Part shown: positions 8,196 through 16,561 of the stretch, one piece after another
Position numbering within the stretch: the stretch's first letter is position 1
Layout: each line of letters opens with the position of its first letter
Assembly: GCA_009746045.1 (NCBI GenBank)
Contig: RPFO01002197.1
Span: forward strand, 1-49,594
Source of the DNA: Mesostigma viride
Taxonomy: Eukaryota > Streptophyta > Mesostigmatophyceae > Mesostigmatales > Mesostigmataceae
Length of the DNA stretch: 49,594 nucleotides
Reading direction: 5' to 3'
Notes under the pieces: generated by a model
The model's input: the letters and a program-made list of their open reading frames with translations, nothing else
Database searches by the model: none
Told to the model about the DNA's origin: nothing
Program-made: the position numbers and the translations under genes

Positions 8196-8806
8196 ATGCC
8201 CCGGAAACGATCCACTAGGCGCTTTCACCGGGCACGTGGACCCGGTGTCGACCGTGAAGACGAAGTCAAAAACGAGAGCGCACCACCCAGAGAGCTCCCT
8301 TTTCGAGTGCCGGAACCCCCCCGCGGGCCCTTCCATCAAATACCGAGTCCGAGGACACACCTCTGCTTTTTAGCCGACCTTGGGAAAAGCAAGTTCTGGA
8401 TAATGCGAAAACAGATTTGAGACGTCAAATAGAACAAGCTAAAGAAACGAAGGGCGAACTCGACCAAACATATGGAAGGACGATGAAAGAATGGTCTCAG
8501 TCGAGACGATACCCAGCCGAAGAAGTCGAGGAGATGAGAGGAACGCTAAAAGACAGGATCAAGAGGATAAAAATAGAAGCTACTCGGCAGAATCAAAACA
8601 TAGAACGTTTGACATCCCGAGCGAGAGCGGCGAATATGGTAGAAGATCCACTGAAAAGGAGAAAGTACTCGGGCGTAAGGCACAAGAACAGAGCGCATTC
8701 GACCGGTGTCAAGCAACAATGTAGTGCCCAGACGCTCGCCGGAAAGAGGTGCGGGAACAAGCCTCGAAAGGGGTGCAAAACATGCGCGTGTCACGCAAGA
8801 AAGTGA
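8196..8806 (+). pseudogene. Basic coiled-coil protein with C-terminal Cys/His zinc motif, broken by a C-run frameshift
   Basis: ATG 8196 opens a basic N-terminal region. At the C7 run (8306-8312) the coding frame appears to move: after it, the frame reading ...EDTPLLFSRPWEK...TDLRRQIEQ is continuous with the long frame that ends at 8806. The joined product would be about 203 residues: basic N-terminus, a charged coiled-coil centre (KETKGEL...DRIKRIKIEATRQ), and a C-terminal Cys/His motif (CSAQTLAGKRC...CKTCACH). This is the same motif family as at 1734, 4756 and 9637, here at the C-terminus. The break at a homopolymer could be a sequence error. Confidence 0.5.
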
Positions 8807-8832
8807 TCATCAAATGGCCAATGCTCGTTCAA

Positions 8833-9054
8833 AATGAAAAATATTTTTGCTTGATGTAATACATAATATCAAAGATTCAATCTCGCCCGAGGCTGGCGAC
8901 TCCTGCCCATTTTTGAAAAGCCTCTCTTGCTATCGACGCCCTCCTACGGGCCGCCGAGCAGCTAGACAAGACGGACGCAGCTACACTCGTCCGTCACACC
9001 GCAAAAACCCTCCGCCACCGCGTTCCAAATAACGGAGCGGTTTTCATCGATTGA
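8833..9054 (+). pseudogene. Possible small helical gene needing two homopolymer corrections
   Basis: From ATG 8833 a helical reading (LLDVIHNIKDSI) appears after a T5 run. After an A4 run (about 8917-8920) it continues as SLAIDALLRAAEQLDKTDAA..., ending at TGA 9052-9054. Two one-base changes in short homopolymers are required, so this is a weak call. Its 3' end overlaps the minus-strand gene 8962-9406, and both may not be real. Confidence 0.25.
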
Positions 9055-9406
9055 GTGTATGCGTTTGCACACTTCAGGGGGCGTTTTCATGGCCATCGTT
9101 CTGTTTGCCGCTTCTTCCATGTTCCTTATGACGTTTCTCATCGCCAGAACGATGTCATTCCGCTCTTTTGCGTTCATCCACCATAATCCCAGCGGACGAG
9201 GCGCGTCTGGAACTTCCTTCAAAATCCTGCGCGAGGAGGAACGGTACGTAAGCGGCAACCCGGGCGAACCGTGGTAAGCGAACAAGTGTTTGGATCCAGC
9301 GCTTTGGTTCTCGATTCAAAAAACGCAAAAAACTCACTCACGTTTTCGTTTTTGGCAGCATGTCCTCCCACTCCTTCATGGCTAGTTTCAGATTCGCGCC
9401 TTTCAT
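8962..9406 (-). CDS. Orphan protein, probably spliced (intron 9341-9227)
   Basis: A well-formed frame on the minus strand (ILKEVPDAPRPLGLWWM...) has no ATG of its own. Upstream, ATG 9406 opens 21 codons that end at GTGAGT (9341-9336), a textbook 5' splice site. A pyrimidine-rich tract ending in GCAG lies at 9240-9227. Removing the 115 nt from 9341 to 9227 joins the two parts in frame. The product is about 110 residues, mostly helical, and of unknown function. A GATAAAAG block lies about 50 bp upstream of the ATG. Splicing is inferred from sequence only. Confidence 0.4.
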
Positions 9407-9530
9407 GGTTTGTTTTGGTTTTTGCGTGTGTCCACTGCGTCTCCCTTTCGTGGATGCCCTTTTATCCTTTGCTCTACTGACCCTCTCCGGCGGTTACAAA
9501 TCTCTCCGGATTCGTAACCGCCACACGAAC

Positions 9531-9602
9531 GTTCTGGTAGCTCAGTGGAAGAGCGTCGGCCTTATGAACCGAAAGTCGCGAGTTCGAATCTCGCCCAGAA
9601 CA
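9531..9602 (+). tRNA. tRNA, anticodon UAU (tRNA-Ile-like)
   Basis: A complete cloverleaf can be drawn. Acceptor GTTCTGG pairs with CCAGAAC. D stem GCTC/GAGC encloses a loop containing GG. The anticodon stem TCGG/CCGA has a C-A mismatch next to the loop. The loop CTTATGA gives anticodon TAT. The T stem is GCGAG/CTCGC with loop TTCGAAT. No intron and no encoded CCA. The anticodon would read AUA (Ile); G at position 37 is unusual for such a tRNA. Viral tRNA genes are well known in large algal viruses, which fits the surroundings. Confidence 0.85.
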
Positions 9603-9636
9603 TCGAAATTTTCTCGAACCTTCTTTATACAACCAC

Positions 9637-9903
9637 ATGGCACAGTGCAGTGCGAAGACCAAGGACAATCACAAATGCAACAACGCCGCCCGAAAGGGCT
9701 ACAAGACGTGCGCCTCCCACGCTCGAAAGTCGCGGAAGCACTCCGCGCACCAAGGCGGGTTCACGTGTCCCATGCGAGATCTGACCGCGGTCGAATCGAC
9801 CCCCGTCCCGGGAGGCGATTTGAACGCAGGAGGGTATTCGGATTACGCGACGCCGGCCACGCACTCCATAGCCCAGCGCAGGTACCGAAAGAAGAGGCGC
9901 TAG
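9637..9903 (+). CDS. 88-aa Cys/His zinc mini-protein
   Basis: ATG 9637 lies 35 bp after the tRNA. Residues 4-27 contain C-SAKTKDNHK-C ... C-ASH, very similar to the C-terminal motif of the 8196 gene (CSAQTLAGKRC ... CACH). A basic tail follows the motif, then a polar region, ending in a basic RRYRKKRR. TGTAA and AATAAA signals follow the stop at about 9940-9950. Role unknown; metal and nucleic acid binding are guesses from composition. Confidence 0.6.
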   Translation: MAQCSAKTKDNHKCNNAARKGYKTCASHARKSRKHSAHQGGFTCPMRDLTAVESTPVPGGDLNAGGYSDYATPATHSIAQRRYRKKRR

Positions 9904-9951
9904 GTCGCGCACAGTTAAAAATTTTGAGAATTGTAAATAAAGGACACACAG

Positions 9952-10071
9952 ATGCCCTCCCACACTCGCTGGACGGAACAAGGGGCCACGCACGTTCGTT
10001 TTGGGGACATAACGGAACGCAAGCCGCGCAAAATACCGCCCCCTGACGCACAAGTGACAACGAGTCGTTAG
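9952..10071 (+). CDS. 39-aa small basic protein
   Basis: ATG 9952 to TAG 10071. The reading (HTRWTEQGATHVRFGDITER) followed by KPRKIPPPDAQ has a natural protein composition. It sits in the same direction 48 bp after the previous stop. Too short to assign; kept because neighbouring short frames look equally ordered. Confidence 0.35.
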   Translation: MPSHTRWTEQGATHVRFGDITERKPRKIPPPDAQVTTSR

Positions 10072-10418
10072 GATGGCCGAGTAGAGCACGGCAATGGGGG
10101 AGATTCCTTCTGGACGGAACGCAGGGCCGAGGCGTACTCGGCGCACAATTGAGCTCCCTCCGTGCTCATTCGCACCGTCGACCCTATATCTTTATCGTAG
10201 CTCGTGGCAGTTTCTACGCTATAACAACAACCCATGGGCGTGCACACATTGTGAATGCGAAAAGGTTTTTTCATTGATTATCGTAAATAATGCATGAATT
10301 GCACGGACAGACGCCGTACATGTACGCTCAAGATTCGCAGGCACAAGAGGCCCGCGCGCATCGTATCCTTTCGCGACTGTTTCAAAACCCCCGTCCTCTC
10401 TAGGACCAAGGAGGAGAA
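10072..10418. other. Interval with possible 37-aa micro-ORF (10290-10403)
   Basis: No strong gene. ATG 10290 opens a 37-residue frame (HELHGQTPYMYAQDSQ...) ending at TAG 10401-10403, and an overlapping frame from ATG 10294 reads about 43 basic residues. Neither can be confirmed. The region is AT-richer around 10190-10295. Confidence 0.2.
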
Positions 10419-11075
10419 CTATTGAAGCACGGTGGTGTTCGAATATTGGTCCACATGTCGCGTCGTAGCGCTCGACCACCACCCGGAACGTTCCCAATGA
10501 AATCCGGTCGTACTTCTTCCCGCCATTATTTCCTGACGCTCTAGCTGGTTGAACGTCTTGAACACGAAACTGTGCGCGCGTTCTTGCAAAGTCCAGTTCC
10601 TCCCGGCGACGTCGTACAGCCGCTCCTCCACTCTGCGCCTCATGCTGTTAGACACCCTCAGCTCCATCACGTGCACGATGCCTTCCTCCAACTCCTCCCA
10701 AAGGGCCCACATCTTGTGGATTTTGTCCCCCCGGGGCGTGAAAACGGCGTCCTCGCACTCTTGGAGCCTTTCGGGCGTGAGGGCGGCCATCACCCCTCGC
10801 AGTTGTTCGTCCGTCCTCTGTTCGAGAAGAGGGTCGATGCGGTCGATCTCGGCCTCCTGACGAAACGCCAGTTCTTTGGAAACGGCCAGCTCCAAGTTCA
10901 CGTACCGCCTTTTGAGATATTCCTCTTCCAACTTCTCTCGTTTCACCTCCTCGTACGCTTTCTGCGTGGCCTTGTTGATGCCATCGCCGAACGGCCAAGA
11001 CTTTTCCACGATCTTTTTGATGAGTTCCGGGGGGAGGGACTCGTAGGACGCGGGCTCTCCTTCGCCGATCTCCAT
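10419..11075 (-). CDS. 218-aa F-box-like helical protein
   Basis: ATG 11075 begins an acidic N-terminus, then YESLPPELIKKIVEKSW at residues 10-27. That matches the start of an F-box (LPPEL-hhxxI). The rest is charged and helical with no visible repeats such as LRR or ankyrin. F-box proteins of large DNA viruses usually redirect host SCF ubiquitin ligases. If this is one, its substrate-binding part is not recognisable. The last about 30 residues may be affected by a frameshift. The promoter side has a TTCTAGAA palindrome at 11184 and an ACTATAATAG block about 95 bp before the ATG. Confidence 0.5.
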   Translation of the reverse strand: MEIGEGEPASYESLPPELIKKIVEKSWPFGDGINKATQKAYEEVKREKLEEEYLKRRYVNLELAVSKELAFRQEAEIDRIDPLLEQRTDEQLRGVMAALTPERLQECEDAVFTPRGDKIHKMWALWEELEEGIVHVMELRVSNSMRRRVEERLYDVAGRNWTLQERAHSFVFKTFNQLERQEIMAGRSTTGFHWERSGWWSSATTRHVDQYSNTTVLQ

Positions 11076-11183
11076 CGCTGCGAGAATGGCGTGCGAGGAC
11101 GGGGACCCCTTTCGTCAGAGAGCGGGTGACAATTTCAAATAAGCAACGAACGCTCCTGAGCTCGGAACTATTATAGTACGGGC

Positions 11184-11191
11184 TTCTAGAA
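11184..11191 (-). promoter_or_regulatory. Heat-shock-element-like palindrome TTCTAGAA upstream of 11075 gene
   Basis: TTCTAGAA matches two inverted nGAAn units. On the minus strand it lies about 110 bp upstream of the ATG at 11075, with TATAAT-like sequence about 15 bp further downstream (11170-11176). A TTTCC lies just upstream. It is one of several such palindromes with an identical TA centre in this region (13591, 16318, 16392). Confidence 0.4.
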
Positions 11192-11382
11192 GGGTGGAAA
11201 GTGAATGGACGGCCAGATGCCCAAACAGCCCCGCCAGCACACCGTGTCATAGTGGCTACGTGAAAAAAAAATCTGCCACCGGGGTACGCTAGCTTCCGTA
11301 ACCTGTGGAATTCCCCAGTTCCGGGCAGCGAGAGGCATTTATTACCCATGGATCCGTTCAAAAAGTCTTGGCAGTCGACGCA

Positions 11383-11637
11383 TCAAATCTTGTTGAACGC
11401 GAACTGCCAAATGTGTTCCGTGACAATGGCCGTCCCTATTGCAACTATAACGAGATCTGGTTGCGCCATAGTCGACCCCTTGTAAATAAGCACGGCACCG
11501 CAAATAAAGGCAAATATGTCTGTCCAAATGTTCGCGGAGAACGAGCAGTTCACCTCCTTAGGAATAGACTTGGACATCATCATGTAGTACGCCGTTCCTA
11601 CAGCAAACCCTGCAAGTACAACCTTTGCACTGCTCAT
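11383..11637 (-). CDS. 84-aa multi-pass membrane protein
   Basis: ATG 11637 to stop at 11383. Three hydrophobic stretches: residues 4-21 (AKVVLAGFAVGTAYYMMM), 38-53 (WTDIFAFICGAVLIY) and 59-74 (QPDLVIVAIGTAIVTEH region). Short loops lie between them. A typical small viral membrane protein; no family recognised. The leader region upstream (11638-11700) is AT-rich with TATATC-type sequence. Confidence 0.6.
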   Translation of the reverse strand: MSSAKVVLAGFAVGTAYYMMMSKSIPKEVNCSFSANIWTDIFAFICGAVLIYKGSTMAQPDLVIVAIGTAIVTEHIWQFAFNKI

Positions 11638-11767
11638 TGTTTTATATCTTACTTAAGAATTTCAATAACAATATGATTCATTCATTGTAAGGCAGTAGAT
11701 TCATAAAGGTTCCTTTATTACTCATTAATCCATCAACCAAGTCCCCCAGTATCCCCAATTCCCAAGT

Positions 11768-13260
11768 CTACAGCTCGCCCACGGGCGTGTACGAGAACAG
11801 CGCCGTCGCCTTGTCCCGCAAGTTAGCCACCCTATTCTGAATAGCGGCAGCACCAGAGCGACCCGCGGAAGCGCAAGCCCGCACCACAGTGCTCCTCGCG
11901 AAGAAGCTGAACTCCCTCGCCATCGTAGCGTAGTCCCGCCGGCGGTCCTCGGGCACCAGAGGAAGCAAGTCCCTCAAGACGTGCTCGTTCAGAGTCGCCA
12001 GAGCCAGCGCCTGCGTGCGCAACGCCGCGCGCTGGTCGATGCGAGCCGCCATCTCCGGAGACGAGGGCGCGATCTTGGCCAGGCAGGCGTCCACCGCGTC
12101 CCTCTCGGCCCTGACCGCCTTGCAGGTCCCCGCCAGCACGCACGGCTGCCTCCACCCCTCCTCGATCTGGGCGTTGCGGATGTTCCTCCAGATGGCCTCC
12201 TGCTCCTTGTCCTCGGCCTTGTCGAGCGGCACCTTGGTGGGCATCTGCCCCCAGCACTTGGCGGGCGTGACCACCACGAGGGGGTAGACGAGCTTGGCCT
12301 CCTGCTCCGGGTCGATGTTCTCCACGCGCGCGGGCTTCCTGTCCTCCCCGGGCAGCAGGAGGAGCCTGTCGACCTTGTGCTGCTCGCCCGCCGGCGTGGG
12401 GAAGACCCTGGCTGCCGGGTTCCTCGTGAGCAGCGCCCTGACCTGCGCGGAGTGCTGCCTGGGCGCGTGAACGGGCACGTCCCTGTTGATGAGCACGTGG
12501 TTGGGGAGGATCTGCCTCGGCTGCTGCGGCTGCTGCGGCTGCGGCTGCGGCTGTGCGAGGACGGGGCTTCTGGCGGCCATGGCGGTCGCGGCGACTTGCA
12601 TCCTGGCGAGGTTCTGCATCCCCTGCGCGAAGAGCTTGACGGCGGCAGGAGCGGGGGCCCCGCGGGCCTGGGCACGACTTGGGGCAGCTTGGGCACGCCC
12701 ACGACGGTCTGCGGGTTGCAGGGCACGCCCACGGCGACGGAGATGACCGTCTTCGCTCTCTTTGCCGCCACCACCGCGGGCACGATGCGGTAAACGAGCT
12801 CCTTCCTCCCGTCCGGGTGCACGACCTCCATGGTGACGGCTCCCTCCGGCAGCGAGAGGATGGGCGTGGGCGCAGGGGCCTGCGAAAGGGCTGGCGAAAG
12901 GGCCGGGGCGGGCAAAGGCGCGGGCGCCATCTCCAGGGGTCGTTTTGGCCTCTGCGCGTTGAGGTTGACGTTGGCGTTTGCCTGCGTCTGCGTCTGCGGC
13001 TGCGTCTGCGTCTGCGTGGGCGCGGGCGTGGGCGCGGGCGTCCGCTTGTTGTTGTTGTTGTTTGCAGCCCCCGTGCCCGCCTGGACCGCCTTGATGACCT
13101 CGGGCACGATTTTGAGCGTGGCGAGCGCGGTGGCGGCCTCCTTCTCGTCGTCAGAGAGGTTCAGAGAGTGCATTTCCGGGATCGCAAGGAGTGCCTGATC
13201 CTTAGCCTTAGTCTGAGCCTGAGCCTGAGCGGCCTCGCACAAAACGGAGAAGGCGTCCAT
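11768..13260 (-). pseudogene. About 495-aa low-complexity protein, one frameshift near 12,655
   Basis: ATG 13260 opens a helical N-terminus. A Gln/Ala/Pro/Thr low-complexity linker follows, with an N5 run and alternating TQTQTQ. A possible nuclear signal (QRPKRPLE) and an ordered block (VHPDGRKELVYRIVPAV) come next. At a GGGGCCCCC run near 12,655 the good frame shifts: downstream the sense frame reads ...KLFAQGMQNLARMQ to a stop at 11768, with ordered, charged sequence throughout. One indel restores continuity. The unshifted frame continues as Arg/Ser-rich nonsense. GC-rich coding style matches its neighbours at 13749 and 16562. Function unknown. Confidence 0.5.
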
Positions 13261-13748
13261 GTCTGTTGTGTAGGAGTGTTGGCTATGGCTGTTCGTGTGT
13301 GCGTGTGCGTCTGTGCGTGTTCCTTGCGCGTTGGAGTGTTTTTGTCCTTTCCCGTGGGTCTCGCGTGTGGTGGCTGGACCAATGGGCGCTCGGCGCGCGG
13401 TGGTCGTAACGGTCTTTCTGCCCCGCGTCCCGGCCTGTCCAATGGGCGTGCACGGGATCTCGTAACCGCCTGCGCGTGTCGTGTCCGTTCCGTCCTTCTC
13501 GGTCTACGAGTGGCGGCTGGCGGCCGGTGGTGACGCACGGGATCTCTTTCCGGATCCGCTGACAAGATCTCGTGGCGGGCCGCGGGAATCTTCTAGAAGT
13601 TTCCAGCGGGCGCGACGCCATCCGTTTTCGTCCAATGGGAGCGCACGGGAATCGAGGCCGGTCCGCGTAGAAAGTGCGTGGTCCCCTCGGACTTGGCCAT
13701 CTCACTCACGCATCACAGCTATCGTTCTTCCTTGCTTTCTTTCTGGCT
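13261..13748. promoter_or_regulatory. Bidirectional promoter region with CCAAT boxes and a perfect three-unit heat-shock-like element
   Basis: This 488-bp spacer separates divergent genes (13260 minus, 13749 plus). CCAATGGGCG-type boxes occur at about 13379, 13439 and 13631. GCACGGGATCTC/GCACGGGAATC blocks follow two of them, and a third lies near 13536. TTCTAGAAGTTTC at 13591-13603 fits TTCnnGAAnnTTC exactly. These are eukaryotic-style promoter elements. A related CCAAT plus CCCGTGCG block occurs at 16433-16450, before the 16562 gene. Confidence 0.5.
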
Positions 13749-14648
13749 ATGGCTTCCTCCGCCCGTTTCCTGTATTGCAACAAGTGCAACCTGGCGTTCC
13801 CCGAGTCTTATTTCGTGTCCGCCCGCTTGGCGAACGGGTTCACGCTGGCGTGCCTTTCTTGCCGCGAAACTCAGAACAAGCAGGCCCGCCTTCGCAAGGC
13901 CCGCGCGAAGGAGATGCAGCGGGACGAGGAGGAGGACTACGAGAACGTGCCCTCCTTCAGCTACAGCTCCTCTGAGGGCGGCTCCTCCGAGAAAGGGGAT
14001 CAGGAGGAGGAGGTTTCCTCTGTTGTGGCCGCTGACGCCGTTTCCGAGTCGTCTTCTGACGCTGAGTCGGAGCCGGCTCGCCTCCCTTCTCCTCGCACTC
14101 CGTGCGCCCCTTGCATGCCGGCTCCTTTCCGCCGCTGCCTTCGCGTGAAGGGCAAGAACCCGCACCTGCGCCCTCACGACGGGATGGGCGCTCGCGTGAA
14201 GGACAGCTCTCGCCGCGAGTTGCGCGGCTGCCGTCGCCGTCTGTCTCCCTACTTCCGCGGTTCTCCTCCCAAGTCTTCGGAGGCGCACGTGCAGGACGAC
14301 GAGGTGCTCGGTTGGGGCGCCTTCGAGGGTCCCGTGAAGGATCTTTTGAGCGAGTCCCGCATCCAGCGCAGCGACCGCGAGATCCGCGAGGCTATCGATC
14401 TGATGGCCGCCGAGGAGGAGAAGTCTCTCGCTCCCGCCCCCGCTCCTTGCGCTCTGGAGGAGGAGGATATGTTTTCGGCGATGGGCCCCTTCCGCGTGGA
14501 GGACATGGACCTGGACCTGGACTTGGAGCGTCTGGGCGAGGACCTTTTCTGCGACTTCCGTTTGGGCGCTCTTTCCTTGGAGGACATTGCTGGGCTCGAG
14601 AAGGTGGAGAAGGAGCGTTGGTTCCTCCCCTTCGAGCTGAAGAATTGA
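13749..14648 (+). CDS. 299-aa acidic protein with N-terminal zinc ribbon
   Basis: ATG 13749 starts the ordered region: YCNKC...CLSC (C-x2-C at residues 10-13, second C-x2-C about 24 residues later), a treble-clef or zinc-ribbon pattern. The middle is Ser/Glu-rich and acidic, then a basic Arg-rich segment, then an acidic C-terminus with EDMDLDLDLERLGEDL-like sequence that resembles transcription-activation domains. I infer a regulatory protein of the virus, possibly transcription-related. The stop is followed by AATAAA at 14706. Strong GC3 bias gives long antisense open frames that I do not count as genes. Confidence 0.55.
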   Translation: MASSARFLYCNKCNLAFPESYFVSARLANGFTLACLSCRETQNKQARLRKARAKEMQRDEEEDYENVPSFSYSSSEGGSSEKGDQEEEVSSVVAADAVSESSSDAESEPARLPSPRTPCAPCMPAPFRRCLRVKGKNPHLRPHDGMGARVKDSSRRELRGCRRRLSPYFRGSPPKSSEAHVQDDEVLGWGAFEGPVKDLLSESRIQRSDREIREAIDLMAAEEEKSLAPAPAPCALEEEDMFSAMGPFRVEDMDLDLDLERLGEDLFCDFRLGALSLEDIAGLEKVEKERWFLPFELKN

Positions 14649-14820
14649 AGTCCTCGGGCCGTTGTTTTGCCCTTTCCACGGGGCTTGCTTGCCCCCATGT
14701 ATGATAATAAAGTACATTTCCTCCCATTTGATTGGCTCCAACTCATGTGCACTAGGTAGTTCCGCGGCCTCGCGTATCTGTACTAGGAACTTGCTACACC
14801 CGCCAAATCCGAGCGATCCG

Positions 14821-15373
14821 ATTGGCTGCTAGTAGACGTACTTGGAGTATCTACCAATAGGGATAGCATCACCAGCATCACCACTTTGACTCATTTCACA
14901 CGGGAATGGTGATGGTGACGCTGGTGATGCTGATTTTTACGTTTCGGAAATAGTGGAGACCATTTTATTCTATGGGAAAGTTGCACTCAATTTTATGGTC
15001 AGCGATGGAGTATAAATTATATGACCGTTGCATTCAAAATTTTATGGTCAGCGATGGAGTATAATTTATATGACCGTTGCATTCAAAATTTTATGGTCAG
15101 CGATGGAGTATAATTTATATGACCGTTGCATTCAAAATTTTATGGTCAGCGACAGAATATTAATTCTGGCATATGTCATCACGAAATGGAATTGGATTGA
15201 AATATGATACACTTCTCCCATAGAATAAAATGGTCTCCACTATTTCCGAAACGCAAAAATCAGCATCACCAGCGTCACCATCACCATTCCCGTGTAAAAC
15301 CCTGAACAATGGTGATGCTGGTGATGCTATCCCTACTGGATAATACTTCAAGTATCTAAACAACGTCCAATCA
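14821..15373. mobile_element. Foldback (long inverted-repeat) element with internal tandem repeats
   Basis: The arms 14900-14980 and 15215-15294 are inverted and nearly identical over about 80 bp. The pairing continues outward: GATAGCATCACCAGCATCA near 14862 versus its complement near 15310, and weaker beyond that. Between the arms lie four 49-bp tandem repeats. No coding frame fits it. The AT-rich element is inserted between GC-rich genes, so it is best read as a nonautonomous foldback/MITE-like element or a structured viral intergenic region. Confidence 0.6.
14989..15170. repeat. Four tandem 49-bp repeats inside the foldback element
   Basis: The key words ATGGTCAGCG start at 14995, 15044, 15093 and 15142, an exact 49-bp period. 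Each unit carries GGAGTATAA(A/T)TTATATGACCG, an AT-rich near-palindrome, and TTGCATTCAAA. The last unit diverges (GACAGAATATTAAT). Iterons of this kind can act in replication or as transposon subterminal repeats; which applies here is not known. Confidence 0.7.
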
Positions 15374-15404
15374 GAATACGCCATTAAAACCTCTTGCCCC
15401 ATGG

Positions 15405-16066
15405 CTAGGAGATGCTAGCAGATGTCTTATCAGTAGCAACCACTGGGAACGCTGCAACTGTCCTTTTACGCTGCGGCTTCTCAAGGACTTGGCGTTCTTC
15501 AGCGGACTTGCGCAGCCGCATCTTTCGTTTCAGGACCTCCTGTTCTGACCGCGGCGGCCTCGTGCGCCTCCAAGCGGGGTAGACGTTCCTGTGGTGCAGT
15601 TTCTTCAGCGTCTCCTCCACCGACTGCGAAGGGCCCCGCTCGGTGTACATGTGATCGATGTACCACTCTTTGCCGTAGGTTTCCCACGCCATCCCCCCTC
15701 GAACCGGTCCTCCAAGTGGCGGATCAAGCCCGGCATGTCGATCCCCAGCGCATCTCGCACCTCGTCCCTGCTGAAAACGCCGAGTCGTTTGGTGGCGCAC
15801 AGAAACAGGTGCTCGAAGACGACTGTCTCGGGATTGCACACGATGCATTCGTCTCTGTGAACTTTCGGGTGTAGCTCGCAACCCTCGATGGCGCACTCGG
15901 AACAAGGTGTGGCGAATCCGTGGGGGCACGCGTCTTTACGGATATACTCGCACTGGCCGATGCCGCAAACTTTGCACGCGTACTTGGCCTCGTGGTCACA
16001 CACGTATTTCGCTGTTTGAGCCCAGGAGCTCCCCCACTCGGGGTTACTCTTCCTCGAGGAAGCCAT
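15405..16066 (-). pseudogene. Zinc-ribbon plus HNH-like protein, one frameshift near 15,695
   Basis: ATG 16066 starts MASSRKS. The N-terminal half has many Cys/His pairs (C-x2-C, C-x2-H and CSEC/CIVC motifs), suggesting two or three zinc ribbons. After FEGG the frame shifts at a C6 run (15695-15700). Continuing in the other frame gives WETYGKEWYIDHMYTERG then LHHRNVYPAW, which resembles the W-x-I-D-H and N-x-x-P-x-W parts of HNH endonucleases seen in algal viruses. The C-terminus is Arg/Lys-rich. I infer a nuclease-like viral protein; the HNH match is weak. A (GA)n tract lies directly before the ATG. Confidence 0.45.
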
Positions 16067-16561
16067 GGCGTCTCTCTCTCTCTCGCTCTCACTATCTCTG
16101 TCCCCCTCCCCTTTCATGCCCGGAGAAAGGGACGCGCGCCTTCGCCAGCCTTCCAGAAACGCCTCTGCCGGTAGTATCCGCCAATAGAAACGCGAGGAAT
16201 GCGACCCCGTGAGTCGCCACGCGGAACCTCCTAGAAGCGCGCGCCGACAGCGGGTCGTTCGGACCCAGCGAGCCACCGTGGACGCGCCGCGCCAAAAGGC
16301 CCGTGAGTCAGCACGAGGAACTTTCTAGAAGCGCCGCGCCGGACGCGGCCTTTCCGGTCCCGTGAGTCAGCACGCGGAACCGGACCGGAGTTTCTAGAAG
16401 CGCCGCGCCGGACGCGGCCCACCCGTGGATGGACCAATCCCGTGCGTCCGCCGCCACCCGTGGAAAATCACAAAGACTGTGGACAGCCACGGGGAAGCCA
16501 TCTCACGCAAGACCAACCAGCGAGCCAGAAAACAAACGCCTTCTCTTTTCACGACATAGCC
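16067..16561. promoter_or_regulatory. Bidirectional promoter region with repeated heat-shock-like elements
   Basis: Three related repeats, CCCGTGAGTCRSCACG followed by GAA/TTCTAGAA and GCGCCGCGCC, occur near 16206-16245, 16302-16350 and 16360-16420. GAACTTTCTAGAA at 16318-16330 is a perfect three-unit GAAnnTTCnnGAA; 16224-16236 and 16387-16399 each differ by one base. A CCAAT box lies at 16433. The spacer drives divergent genes at 16066 and 16562. Confidence 0.5.

Noticed and set aside
13719-14741. Long antisense open frame
   Set aside because: Antisense shadow of the GC-rich 13749 gene; composition is His/Leu/Arg-rich as expected from codon bias.
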